Assembly (NCBI GenBank): GCA_963667515.2
Contig: CAXXXY010000002.1
Location: 62,001-126,000, forward strand
Source of the DNA: VYDC01 sp963667515
GTDB taxonomy: Bacteria; Chloroflexota; Dehalococcoidia; UBA2979
Direction of reading: 5' to 3'
DNA: 64,000 nt
A program made the translations under genes and the position numbers. Below, one piece after another: positions 1 to 7,573 of the stretch; position 1 is the first letter of the stretch, and every line of letters starts with the position of its first letter. The notes under the pieces are model-generated. The model saw only the letters and a program-made list of their open reading frames with translations, did not search any database and was not told the DNA's origin.

Positions 1-591
1 GGACTCGCCGACCTCGCCTACCTCAGCCGAGTTCGCGCCCAGTTCCGCGAGTGGAGGCGCGCTCGAGGCATAGAGGGCGGGTTCTACGGGCTGGTGCTCC
101 GCAGAGAAGGGGAGTGCTGGCGCGCTCGCCTGCTCGTCGGGACCTCCAACACAGACGCCCACAAGGTCACCGACGGTCGAGCGTTCGCGGCGTCGGTCCA
201 CGGCCGGGACGTCGACTCCCCGATCCTGATCCGAACCTGGCAGCAGGCCTACCTCGAGGAAGTGACCGCCTGGGAGTCGCTCGAGGAGCTGCGCGCCTTC
301 CGATCGATGGCGCACGGGCGAAGGAAGTTCCAGGGGTGGGGCGACTACTTCGGTGGCGGACAGCGCGACGGCCAGCAGCAACAGAAAGAGGAGCCAGACG
401 TGAGCGAGAAGCAGCCCCTACATCGGATGTCCGGCGGCTCAGGGCGCCGAGCGAAGCGGGCGCCGGCCTGCCCCCGCTGCGGGGACCGGCTACGACGCGT
501 GGGGCGGTTCGACCCGAAACGGATGGAGATGGTCATCAGCGGCGACGGCGTGCCTGAGTGGCGATGGCGGCAGACGCGAAGCGATGCCTGA
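1..591 (+). CDS. Replication-initiator-like protein, C-terminal part (open at window edge)
   Basis: The frame is open from base 1, so the start lies outside the window; about 196 codons are visible. The visible protein has a basic N-terminal half with the pattern GFYGLVLRREGECW, followed by WGDYFGG, and a C-terminal CPRCGDRL zinc-ribbon-like pair. This resembles the C-terminal part of rolling-circle-type plasmid or integrative-element replication proteins, but I cannot name a family with certainty. The stop overlaps the start of the ParB-like gene (ATGCCTGA), so the two were probably co-transcribed parts of a phage or plasmid module. Confidence 0.4.
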   Translation, partial: GLADLAYLSRVRAQFREWRRARGIEGGFYGLVLRREGECWRARLLVGTSNTDAHKVTDGRAFAASVHGRDVDSPILIRTWQQAYLEEVTAWESLEELRAFRSMAHGRRKFQGWGDYFGGGQRDGQQQQKEEPDVSEKQPLHRMSGGSGRRAKRAPACPRCGDRLRRVGRFDPKRMEMVISGDGVPEWRWRQTRSDA

Positions 592-853
592 GCTTCTGGC
601 GATCGAGCAGCGCCCGGTCGACACACTTCACCCGGACCCAGCGAACCCGCGCCGCATCTCGGACGCCGAGCTGGAGGCGCTGACGCGCAGCATCCGCCAG
701 TTCGGCTTGGTGGATCCGGTCGTCGCTCGCCGTGAAGACGGCGTGATCATCGGCGGCCACCAGCGGCTGCTGGCGGCCCGGAAGCTCGGGCTGAAGAGCG
801 TGCCGGTGATCCTCCTTGACCTGAGCGCTGAGCAAGCCCGCCTGCTGAACTGA
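584..853 (+). pseudogene. ParB-like N-terminal domain protein, truncated by IS3-family element
   Basis: Eighty-nine residues with the ParB/Srx core: HPDPANPRR, then SIRQFGLVDPVVAR and the GGHQRLLAARKLG helix. Such domains occur in chromosome-partition ParB and in phage ParB-methyltransferase fusions; the lead-in AEQARLLN is typical of the latter, where a longer C-terminal part follows. Here the ORF ends at TGA 851-853, and these three bases are the first bases of the terminal inverted repeat of the adjacent IS element, so the stop codon is donated by the insertion. No continuation is recognisable on the far side of the element. It overlaps the upstream Rep-like gene by 8 bases. Confidence 0.7.
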
Positions 854-867
854 CCTGCCCCCGGTAT

Positions 868-1704
868 TCATACCACCTGCAGAGTTAGAGATTCCGCGTT
901 CAGCACGGGCTTGCCCACCGCGACCTCGGGTGCCGGGGATCGGTATCCGAGCGATGAGTGCGGACGGATCTGGTTGTACTCGTTGCGCCACGTCTCGATC
1001 AGTACCTGGGCCTCGAACAGCGTGTCGAAGCGCTCGCCGTTCAGGTGCTCGTCGCGCAGCCGCCCGTTGAACGACTCGATGTAGCCGTTCTCCCACGGGC
1101 TGCCCGGCTCGATGAAGAGCGTCTCCACATCGACGCGCGCCAGCCACCGCCGCACCGCCCGCGCCGTGAACTCCGGCCCATTGTCCGAACGGATGTAGCT
1201 CGGCGGTCCGCGCCTGACGCAGAGCTCGGCCAGCACGGCGAGCACGTCCTGTGAGCTCAGCCGGCGGGCCACCTCGATCGCGAGACACTCCCGGGTGTAC
1301 TCGTCGACCACCGTCAGCATCCGCAGCTTGCGCCCGTCGGCGGTGTGGTCGAGCACGAAGTCGTAGGCCCAGACATGGTTCGGGTGCTCGGCGCGCAGCC
1401 GCACGATCGAGCCATCCGCGAGCCACAGCCGGCCGCGCTTCGGCTGCTTCTGAGTTACGCGTAGCCCTTCCTGCCGCCAGAGCCGCTCCACCCGCTTGTG
1501 GTTCACCTGCCAGCCCTCGCGGTGCAGCAGGGCGGTGATCCGCCGGTAGCCGTAGCGCCCGAAGCGGGTGGCCAGCGCCACGACGCGAGCGGTGAGCGCG
1601 GCCTCGTCGGCCGACTCCCGCGGGAGGTAGCGCTCGGTGGCACGGGCCTGCCCGACGACGGTGCAGGCCCGTCGTCCCGACACCGCAAACTGCTGCTGCA
1701 TCAA
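868..1704 (-). CDS. IS3-family transposase OrfB (rve catalytic domain)
   Basis: DDE integrase-type transposase subunit. An HTH_21-like segment (RFGRYGYRRITALL) is followed by the rve core with the first Asp in VWAYDFVLD, the second in IRSDNGPEF and the Glu in WENGYIESFNGRLRDE. The frame is open upstream of the TTG/ATG at 1704 (reading LLSPAKRRRAVTL) back to the end of orfA, so the functional protein is probably an OrfAB fusion made by a -1 frameshift rather than a separately initiated OrfB. The catalytic triad looks intact. Confidence 0.9.
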   Translation of the reverse strand: MMQQQFAVSGRRACTVVGQARATERYLPRESADEAALTARVVALATRFGRYGYRRITALLHREGWQVNHKRVERLWRQEGLRVTQKQPKRGRLWLADGSIVRLRAEHPNHVWAYDFVLDHTADGRKLRMLTVVDEYTRECLAIEVARRLSSQDVLAVLAELCVRRGPPSYIRSDNGPEFTARAVRRWLARVDVETLFIEPGSPWENGYIESFNGRLRDEHLNGERFDTLFEAQVLIETWRNEYNQIRPHSSLGYRSPAPEVAVGKPVLNAESLTLQVV

Positions 1705-1733
1705 CGTGACCGCCCGGCGGCGCTTCGCCGGGC

Positions 1734-2018
1734 TCAGAAGTTTCCCCGGGAAAGCTCCCTGAGCATCGCGTTGTCGAGTGCCTGGTCCGCGACGATCTTC
1801 TTCAGCTGCGCGTTTTCGCGCTCGAGCTCCTTCAGGCGCTTCGCCTGGTCGACCTTCATGCCGCCGTACTCCCGCCGCCAGCGGTAGTAGGTCTGCTCGC
1901 TCACCCCCAGCTTGCGCACCACCTGTCCGACCGGCTGCCCCTGAGCGAGCCCCACCTCCGCCTCACGCAGCTTCCCGATGATCTCCTCGGCTCCGTACCG
2001 CTTCCGCTTGGCAACCAC
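1734..2018 (-). CDS. IS3-family transposase OrfA (HTH_Tnp_1)
   Basis: Ninety-four residues from a GTG start. It has the HTH_Tnp_1 helix-turn-helix (EEIIGKLREAEVGLAQGQP, then LGVSEQTYYRWRREYGGM) and a leucine-zipper-like tail (LKELERENAQLKKIV) for multimerisation, which is standard IS3 OrfA architecture. Just before its TGA stop the minus strand reads G GGA AAC (1746-1740), an X-XXY-YYZ slippery heptamer. A -1 slip there leads directly into the orfB frame. Confidence 0.9.
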   Translation of the reverse strand: MVAKRKRYGAEEIIGKLREAEVGLAQGQPVGQVVRKLGVSEQTYYRWRREYGGMKVDQAKRLKELERENAQLKKIVADQALDNAMLRELSRGNF

Positions 2019-2087
2019 CGCGCTCCCCCTTCCCCGACCAGCGCAGCTCTCACTCTGCGACTGGATCGGTTCTCGGGGGACAGGTCA

Positions 2088-2385
2088 GGTCGGCGAGCCG
2101 CTCCCGCTGCCCCACCTCGTCGAGGTCGCGACGCAGCTCCGCCAACCGCACGCCCTGCGGCGACGCCTCGCTCGCGCGTTGCACCTCGTCGAGCAGCCGG
2201 GTCGTCCTTGAAAACGACCACGTGCGGGTGCTCGAGGTCCGGGTCGAGGGGATGCGCCGGCCCGATCGCCTATCATCGCGACCATCGTGGTGGGGGATCG
2301 ACTAGAGCGCCGGGCAGATCGGCCCGCAGCATGATCGCTCGCCACCTCTTCGGGGTGCCGCGCGGATGATGAGTCGGGTTTGCGC
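2088..2385. other. Gap with a decayed minus-strand coding remnant
   Basis: No intact gene. On the minus strand, 2255-2088 reads coding-like protein in two frames (PLDPDLEHPHVVVFKDD, then after a shift LLDEVQRASEASPQG and LRRDLDEVGQRERLADL), running into IS element A. It looks like the 5' part of a gene broken by a frameshift and by the insertion; I do not recognise the family. The rest (about 2260-2385) is leader sequence of the CoA-transferase gene. Confidence 0.35.
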
Positions 2386-4791
2386 ATGAGTCAGTCCCCG
2401 CTCGAAGACATCGTCGTCGTCGACTGCGCCGAAGGCGTGGCTGGGGCGTATGCCTCACGCCTGCTCGCTGACCTGGGGGCCCGTGTCGTCAAGGTCGAGC
2501 CGCTCGAGGGGGACCGCCTGCGAGGCCTTGGGCCGTTCGCTAGTGACATTCCCCGCGCCGAAGGCGGTGGCCTCCAGCTCGCCCTGAACGCTGGGAAGGA
2601 GAGCGTCGCCGTCGACCTTGACAGCGAAGCGGGGCGCGAGCGCCTTCGGGTGCTCGCCCGTGGCGCGCACATCCTCATCGAGAGCTCGGGGCCGCGCGTG
2701 ATGGGCGCGCGAGGGCTTGGATACGACACCCTAGCAGCCCAGCAACCGGATCTCGTCTACGCGTCGCACTCGCCGTTCGGTCTCGATGGCCCGTACGCCG
2801 ACCGCTTGAGCTCGGAGATCGTCGACTACGCGATGGGCGGATGGATGTATATCAGCGGCGCGCCCGAGCGACCGCCTCTGATGGTCCCCGGCCACCAGGG
2901 GGAACTCCACGCCGGCATGCAGTTGGCGGCAGGCGCCCTCGTGGCCCTGTGGCACTCACAGCAGACGGGCGTTGGACAGCTCGTGGATGTTTCGACGTTT
3001 GAGGCGATGGTGAGCGCGCACATCTTCATCATCCAGGACTGGCCGCAGGAGGGCAGAGTCACCCGCCGGGCGGGCACCACGACGGTCGCGTGCGCCGACG
3101 GCGAGATCTTCGTCGCGAACGTGATGCCGCGACTCTACGACCTCATCGGCGAACCCGAGCGCCGGGCCGATCCAGCCATGAGCGAGGCCGCCGAGTGGCG
3201 CGAAGAGCAGCCACGCCTTCTTGGGCGCCTTGCGAGCTGGGCGTCGTCCCGTTCGAAGGAGGAGATAAACGCGCTCGCACAGGATCGGCGAGTCGTCTCC
3301 ATCGCGCCCGTGAACACAGAGGCAGACGTGAAGAAGTCGCGCCAACTCGCTGCCCGGGGATGGTGGGTTCGGCACGAACACCCGGTCGCCGGCAGAATCG
3401 AGATCCCGGGCGCGCCATGGCGCTTCTCCCGCAGCGACACGGGCGCACATCGCCCCGCCCCCTGCCTCGACGAACACGTGGGGATCACGCTGGAGCCGGT
3501 AGCGGGGAGGAGCGCGGCATCGAGCGCGCCGCCCCGCTCGCTACCCTTCGAGGGTCTGCGAGTCCTCGAGGTCACCAAGGCCTGGGCGGGGCCGCTCGTC
3601 GGGATGCACTTCGCCGATCTTGGAGCGGACGTCATCGTCGTCGAGCCACCGTATGCGCAGGCAACGCGCTCGTGGCACTACGCCGGCGGACAGGGCGGGC
3701 CGCGGGCTCACGACCGTGGCAACGGCTTCAACCACATGAATCGCAACAAGCGCGGCGTCTCGCTCGACCTCACGACCGCAAAGGGACGGGAGCTCTTCCT
3801 TCGACTCGTCGATCGCGCGGACATCCTCGTCGAGAACAACAGCCCACGCGTCTTTCCCCGCCTCGGGCTCTCGTTCGAAGCGCTAACCGAGCGGAATCCG
3901 CGCCTCATCATGTGCTCGGTCTCGGGCTTCGGTGCGACGGGGCCCGAGCGGGACGGTCGCGGCCTGGGCTCGACCATCGAGGCTCTCTCAGGAACTATCG
4001 CTCGCACGGGCTACGGCCCAGGGGATGTTCATGCGACGGGCTCCTACCAGGCCGACCCGATCGCCGGGGCTCACAGCACCGCGGCGATCATCGCGGCGCT
4101 CATCGAGCGCGAACGGAGCGGGCGCGGGCAACATATCGACGTCTCGCTCTTCGAGTCGGGGGTGCTCTTCGGCGTCGAGGCGCTGATGGATTATCAACTG
4201 AACGAGCGGGTTGCCGAGCCCCTCGCGAATCGCTCGCGGCGAATCGCGCCGCAGGGCGCCTACCGCTCGGCCGGCGACGATTGCTGGCTGGCCGTCGCCG
4301 TGGAGACGGACGAGCAATGGGCCGCCCTATGCGGCGCGATCGGGAGCGCCGAGCTCGCCGGACGGTTTGCCGGGGTCGACCAGCGCCTCGCCGCTCAGGA
4401 CGAGATCGATACGGCGATCGAGGCGTGGAGCGAGTCCCTCGACCACAACGAGGCGACGCGGCGTCTGCAGAGCGTCGGCGTGCCAGCAGGTCCGGTGCTC
4501 GCGAACTGGGAGATCGTGAGCGATCCGCAGCTCCATCTGCGCGATTACTGGGTCGATACGGTCGACGATGAAGTCGGCCATCAGCGCTACGAGGGCCTGC
4601 CCTGGCGATTCTCCCACACCCAGCCGCCGCGCGAGGCGCATGCTGCGCCGAGGTTTGGCGGGCACAACGACGTGGTGCTTCGAGAGATCGCCCGTGCCTC
4701 CGACGAGGAGATCATTGAGGCACGAGCGCAACGCGCGGTCCGCGACCTACCGGACGGCAAGCTCGCGACGCCACCCGCTGCTCGACCCTAG
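2386..4791 (+). CDS. Tandem-domain class III (CaiB/BaiF) CoA-transferase
   Basis: About 801 residues with two complete CoA-transferase III domains in one chain (roughly 5-375 and 395-790), each starting with the Rossmann strand and the LADLGA(R/D)V motif. Family III enzymes move CoA through an aspartyl-CoA thioester. In the C-terminal half the catalytic Asp appears as D557 in YQADPIAGA; in the N-terminal half the aligned position is E173 (HQGELHAG), so only the second half looks catalytic. DddD (DMSP CoA-transferase/lyase) has the same double architecture with one active half, but fused CaiB proteins are broader than DddD and the substrate here cannot be assigned. ATG 2386 is preferred over an in-frame TTG two codons upstream. 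An alpha/beta hydrolase follows 29 bp downstream. Confidence 0.85.
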   Translation: MSQSPLEDIVVVDCAEGVAGAYASRLLADLGARVVKVEPLEGDRLRGLGPFASDIPRAEGGGLQLALNAGKESVAVDLDSEAGRERLRVLARGAHILIESSGPRVMGARGLGYDTLAAQQPDLVYASHSPFGLDGPYADRLSSEIVDYAMGGWMYISGAPERPPLMVPGHQGELHAGMQLAAGALVALWHSQQTGVGQLVDVSTFEAMVSAHIFIIQDWPQEGRVTRRAGTTTVACADGEIFVANVMPRLYDLIGEPERRADPAMSEAAEWREEQPRLLGRLASWASSRSKEEINALAQDRRVVSIAPVNTEADVKKSRQLAARGWWVRHEHPVAGRIEIPGAPWRFSRSDTGAHRPAPCLDEHVGITLEPVAGRSAASSAPPRSLPFEGLRVLEVTKAWAGPLVGMHFADLGADVIVVEPPYAQATRSWHYAGGQGGPRAHDRGNGFNHMNRNKRGVSLDLTTAKGRELFLRLVDRADILVENNSPRVFPRLGLSFEALTERNPRLIMCSVSGFGATGPERDGRGLGSTIEALSGTIARTGYGPGDVHATGSYQADPIAGAHSTAAIIAALIERERSGRGQHIDVSLFESGVLFGVEALMDYQLNERVAEPLANRSRRIAPQGAYRSAGDDCWLAVAVETDEQWAALCGAIGSAELAGRFAGVDQRLAAQDEIDTAIEAWSESLDHNEATRRLQSVGVPAGPVLANWEIVSDPQLHLRDYWVDTVDDEVGHQRYEGLPWRFSHTQPPREAHAAPRFGGHNDVVLREIARASDEEIIEARAQRAVRDLPDGKLATPPAARP

Positions 4792-4820
4792 CGAACGAGG
4801 CCACTACGAAGGACCGAACC

Positions 4821-5648
4821 ATGACGACAGACACGCATCGCTACGTGAAGCGCGGCTTCGTGCTCAGTCCGCACGGCAACATCGAGTACTTCGAGCTCGG
4901 CGAGGGCGCGCCGCTCGTGATGCTGCACCCGACGCCCGGTTCCTGTATGGCATTTCGCGATGTCGCGCCGCTGCTCGCCGCGGAGGCGCGCGTCATCTCG
5001 ATGTCGACGATGGGCTTCGGGCAGTCGGACCGTCCTCCCGAGCCGTACACGACCCTGCACGAGTTCGCGCGAGCGGTGATCTGGCTCCTCGACGGGCTCG
5101 GTCTAGCGAAGGCGAACGTCTACGGTCTGCTGACAGGCTCCGAGATCGCCGTGGAGGTCGCGGCGGGCTGGCCGGATCGCGTGGAAAAACTGGTGCTCGA
5201 GGAGGTCTTCAACTGGAACACCCCCTCGCGACGGGCGGTCCATGAGCGAGTTCACCGCTACATCCCGGAGCAGCCGGACGGAAGCCACCTCGTCGAGCTC
5301 TGGAAGAAGATGGGCGGCGACCGCGAGGGTGCCGATCTCGCCCGCACCAGCGAGTGGTTCATCAACAACCTGATGGTCAACTCGAACCAGGGCGCCGAGG
5401 TCTACGGCTCGACCGGGTGGGAGGGCGCCGCCACCTACGCGATGTGCCGCTACGAGATGTGGGACGCGACCCCGAAGGTCCAGGCGCCGACGCTCGTCAT
5501 GCACACCGCCGACAGCGAGCGCGGCCGCGCTCACGAGAAGTTCCTCGCCACGATCGCCCGCTCTCGGGGCGTCCGGCTCCCTAGTCGCGACGATCTCGAG
5601 CTCTGGTCCCGCGAGGTGCTCGCCTTCCTGCGCCAGCCAGGCGTGTAG
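4821..5648 (+). CDS. Alpha/beta-hydrolase-fold protein with substituted nucleophile
   Basis: 275 residues with the alpha/beta-hydrolase layout: oxyanion region MLHPTPGS, strand-turn SMSTMGFGQSDRP, and a nucleophile elbow written G-L-L-T-G (residues 102-106), where the canonical G-x-S-x-G Ser is replaced by L104. The C-terminal segment where the catalytic His normally sits reads RGVRLPSRDDLELW and has no His. The fold is clear, but classical serine hydrolysis is unlikely; it may be a non-hydrolytic member or use another mechanism. It directly follows the tandem CoA-transferase on the same strand, so a shared pathway acting on a CoA thioester or its product is a reasonable inference. Confidence 0.75.
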   Translation: MTTDTHRYVKRGFVLSPHGNIEYFELGEGAPLVMLHPTPGSCMAFRDVAPLLAAEARVISMSTMGFGQSDRPPEPYTTLHEFARAVIWLLDGLGLAKANVYGLLTGSEIAVEVAAGWPDRVEKLVLEEVFNWNTPSRRAVHERVHRYIPEQPDGSHLVELWKKMGGDREGADLARTSEWFINNLMVNSNQGAEVYGSTGWEGAATYAMCRYEMWDATPKVQAPTLVMHTADSERGRAHEKFLATIARSRGVRLPSRDDLELWSREVLAFLRQPGV

Positions 5649-5872
5649 CTCAAGCGCGCCGTGTGGGCCGGCGGCGACGGAACGCCCGAGAACAGCTCCG
5701 CAACCTCCCGTGGAGATGGAGCGCTGAGCCACGACGGGAGCGGCCTCGCTCGAGAGATGAACGCCGCGCCCACGAGGCGAGACGGTCGAGAGGGGCCGAA
5801 ACCGGCGCGTTTGCAGGCGTCGGAACCCGGTCTTCAGCGATCCGGACCCATGTGCCGAGACCGCACCTGGAG

Positions 5873-6199
5873 TTACCGGACTCGGTCGGCGACCTCGTCG
5901 GCAGACGACTGCCACCACGCCCGCAGCCGAGCCGCCGCCCGGATCCCGGCGAGGCAGGCTCCACGCCGCTCGGAGAAGGGACGGCGGGTGTCGACCCGCG
6001 GCACATCGAGGGTGACCGCCAGGCTCTTGGTGGCGCGGCGCGGCTTCGCACCGTCAGGTACCGCTCCTTCGAGCCTCGGCGCCAGCTCGTCGAAGCGCGC
6101 CCCGAGGCCCGCGAGTTCCAGATCGACCCGCCCATGGGGCAGCTTGTGCCGCAGGGTCGCCCGCGCGCGCCTCGGTCCTCTCTCGGAGAGCCGTCTTCT
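5873..6199 (-). pseudogene. Unrecognised gene fragment without start codon
   Basis: An open frame of about 108 codons ending at TAA 5875-5873, with an in-frame TAG at 6202-6200 and no ATG, GTG or TTG in its first third. Amino-acid composition is balanced rather than the Arg/Ser/Pro-rich pattern of shadow frames. It lies between the alpha/beta hydrolase and a CoA-transferase, both on the opposite strand. Function unknown. Confidence 0.3.
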
Positions 6200-6366
6200 C
6201 TAGGTGCCGACTCCTCCCGGCTCGCTGACGGGAAGGAGGAAGGGCGCCGGACCCGCGGCGCGGTAGGCATCGATCTCGCGAGCGCTCTATGGCCGCGGAA
6301 CCGACTCCCGGCCGACGCGCACCCGGCCTGCAACGTTTGCTATCGTCCACCGGCGACGGTGCTTCC

Positions 6367-6381
6367 GGGGGGGGGGGGGGG
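6367..6381 (+). repeat. Homopolymeric G15 tract just upstream of a start codon
   Basis: Fifteen consecutive G residues end four bases before the GTG start of the CoA-transferase gene at 6386. The tract occupies the Shine-Dalgarno position. Length changes by slipped-strand mispairing would alter the spacing or context of initiation, not the reading frame. The exact length in an assembly is uncertain. Confidence 0.8.
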
Positions 6382-6385
6382 ACCA

Positions 6386-7573
6386 GTGGAGCGACCACTC
6401 TCGGGGGTCCGCGTCATCGAGCTCACTCCGGGCCGGGCGACCGCATACGCCACGAGGATGCTGGCCGACCTTGGCGCGCAGGTTAGCGCGGTCGAGCCGC
6501 CCCGCGGCTCTCGATTGTCGGCGCGCCGCCCCGACGACGAACTCGACAGGATCACCTTTCAGTCGCGGAAGCAGAGCCTGGCAATCGACCTCGGGCATAC
6601 GGCCGCGCGGGCGGTCATCGAGCGGGTTGTCGCAGCAGCCGACGCCGTGGTCCTCGAAGCCGACGACGCGACGGCGGCCGAGCTCGGCATCGATGAGGCG
6701 TCGCTTCGAGCGGTGAACGAGGGGCTCGTTTACGGGGTCTTCTCGTCGTACGGACCGCTCGGCGAGCTCCACGACGCGCCCGGCGCGGACATCGTGGCGC
6801 AGGGCATGTCGGGGTTCATGGCGAGGACTGGATACCCGGGAGACGCGCCGCAGCCCGCTGGCACGACGATCGCGGACGCGACTGCCGCGATGTACCTATG
6901 CTCCGGCATCCTCGCCGCACTCCTTCAGGCCGGGCGAGCCGGGCGTGGCGCGCGTGTCGACGTGTCGCGCTACGGGGCGCTGATCGGCGCGCAGTCGTGG
7001 GAGCTGAACAGCCAGTCCGTCCGCGGCGTCGAGACCGGGCGGATCGGTCGAGGGCATCCCGATATCAGCGGCTACAGCGTATGTCACGTCTTCGAGGCCG
7101 CCGACGGGTGGCTCGCCATCGGCGGGATGGGATCGCCCCGGTGGGAGGCGCTCTGTGAGCTGCTCGGGCTCGAGGAGCTTCAGGAGCAGTTCGTCCCCTA
7201 CGGGGACTCCAGCAAGTGGACGGTCAGCATGGAGTTGGCCCTCAAGCAGATAGGGGCCAAGTTCAAGCAGCAGCCCCGAGCGCACTGGGTCGAGGAGTTC
7301 GCGCCCCGCGGGATTCAGGGCGGGCCCGTCCAAGACTACGCGGAGATCCTCGCCGACGAGCAGGCTCGCGCAAACGGGTACGTCGCCGTGCTGGCGCACC
7401 CGGTCCGCGGCGAGCTGCCCGTCGTGGGCTCCCCGTTCGCCGTCGTGGGCACGCCGGCCGCGCCGCCACCGCTGCCCGTCGAGGCGGGCGCCGATACCGC
7501 AGCCGGACTCGAGGCGGTCGGCTTCGACGGCGACGCGATCGCGAAGCTCCGGGCCGAGGGGGCGATCCAATGA
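6386..7573 (+). CDS. Class III CoA-transferase (CaiB/BaiF)
   Basis: 395 residues, the usual length for one CoA-transferase III chain. The N-terminus reads LSGVRVIELTPGRATAYATR with MLADLGAQV. The catalytic Asp is D164 in GTTIADATAAM, followed by ILAALLQAGRAGRG and DVSRYGA. The GTG at 6386 is chosen because conserved family sequence begins immediately after it; the frame stays open upstream but with non-coding composition. A G15 tract lies in the ribosome-binding position. Its stop overlaps the ATG of the next CoA-transferase (ATGA), so the two are translationally coupled and may form a heteromer or successive steps. The substrate cannot be predicted from sequence. Confidence 0.9.
   Translation: MERPLSGVRVIELTPGRATAYATRMLADLGAQVSAVEPPRGSRLSARRPDDELDRITFQSRKQSLAIDLGHTAARAVIERVVAAADAVVLEADDATAAELGIDEASLRAVNEGLVYGVFSSYGPLGELHDAPGADIVAQGMSGFMARTGYPGDAPQPAGTTIADATAAMYLCSGILAALLQAGRAGRGARVDVSRYGALIGAQSWELNSQSVRGVETGRIGRGHPDISGYSVCHVFEAADGWLAIGGMGSPRWEALCELLGLEELQEQFVPYGDSSKWTVSMELALKQIGAKFKQQPRAHWVEEFAPRGIQGGPVQDYAEILADEQARANGYVAVLAHPVRGELPVVGSPFAVVGTPAAPPPLPVEAGADTAAGLEAVGFDGDAIAKLRAEGAIQ

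Larger units (their letters stand above)
851..2087 (-). mobile_element. IS3-family insertion sequence (element A)
   Basis: A 1237-bp unit bounded by imperfect terminal inverted repeats: TGACCTGCCCCCGG at 851 and, read from the other end, TGACCTGTCCCCCGAG ending at 2087. The ends are TG...CA as in IS3 elements. It carries orfA and orfB on the minus strand. No clear 3-4 bp target duplication is visible (left flank GAAC, right flank GGTC), which suggests an old insertion or a later rearrangement at one end. Confidence 0.85.
5650..6385. other. Decayed region with minus-strand coding remnant
   Basis: A 736-bp stretch without an intact gene. Between 6199 and 5873 on the minus strand there is a start-less open frame of about 108 codons with coding-like composition (LPHGRVDLELAGLGARFDEL, TKSLAVTLDVPRVD, RAWWQSSADEVADRVR), bounded by TAG and TAA. 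It is probably the leftover of a disabled gene; I do not recognise its family. The long plus-strand frame that crosses this region joins the downstream CoA-transferase frame only by chance and has Arg/Pro-rich shadow composition. Confidence 0.4.

Noticed and set aside
5663..6385. N-terminal extension of the CoA-transferase starting at 5663
   Set aside because: The extra ~240 residues are Arg/Pro/Ser-rich without family similarity, and the conserved domain begins at the GTG at 6386.
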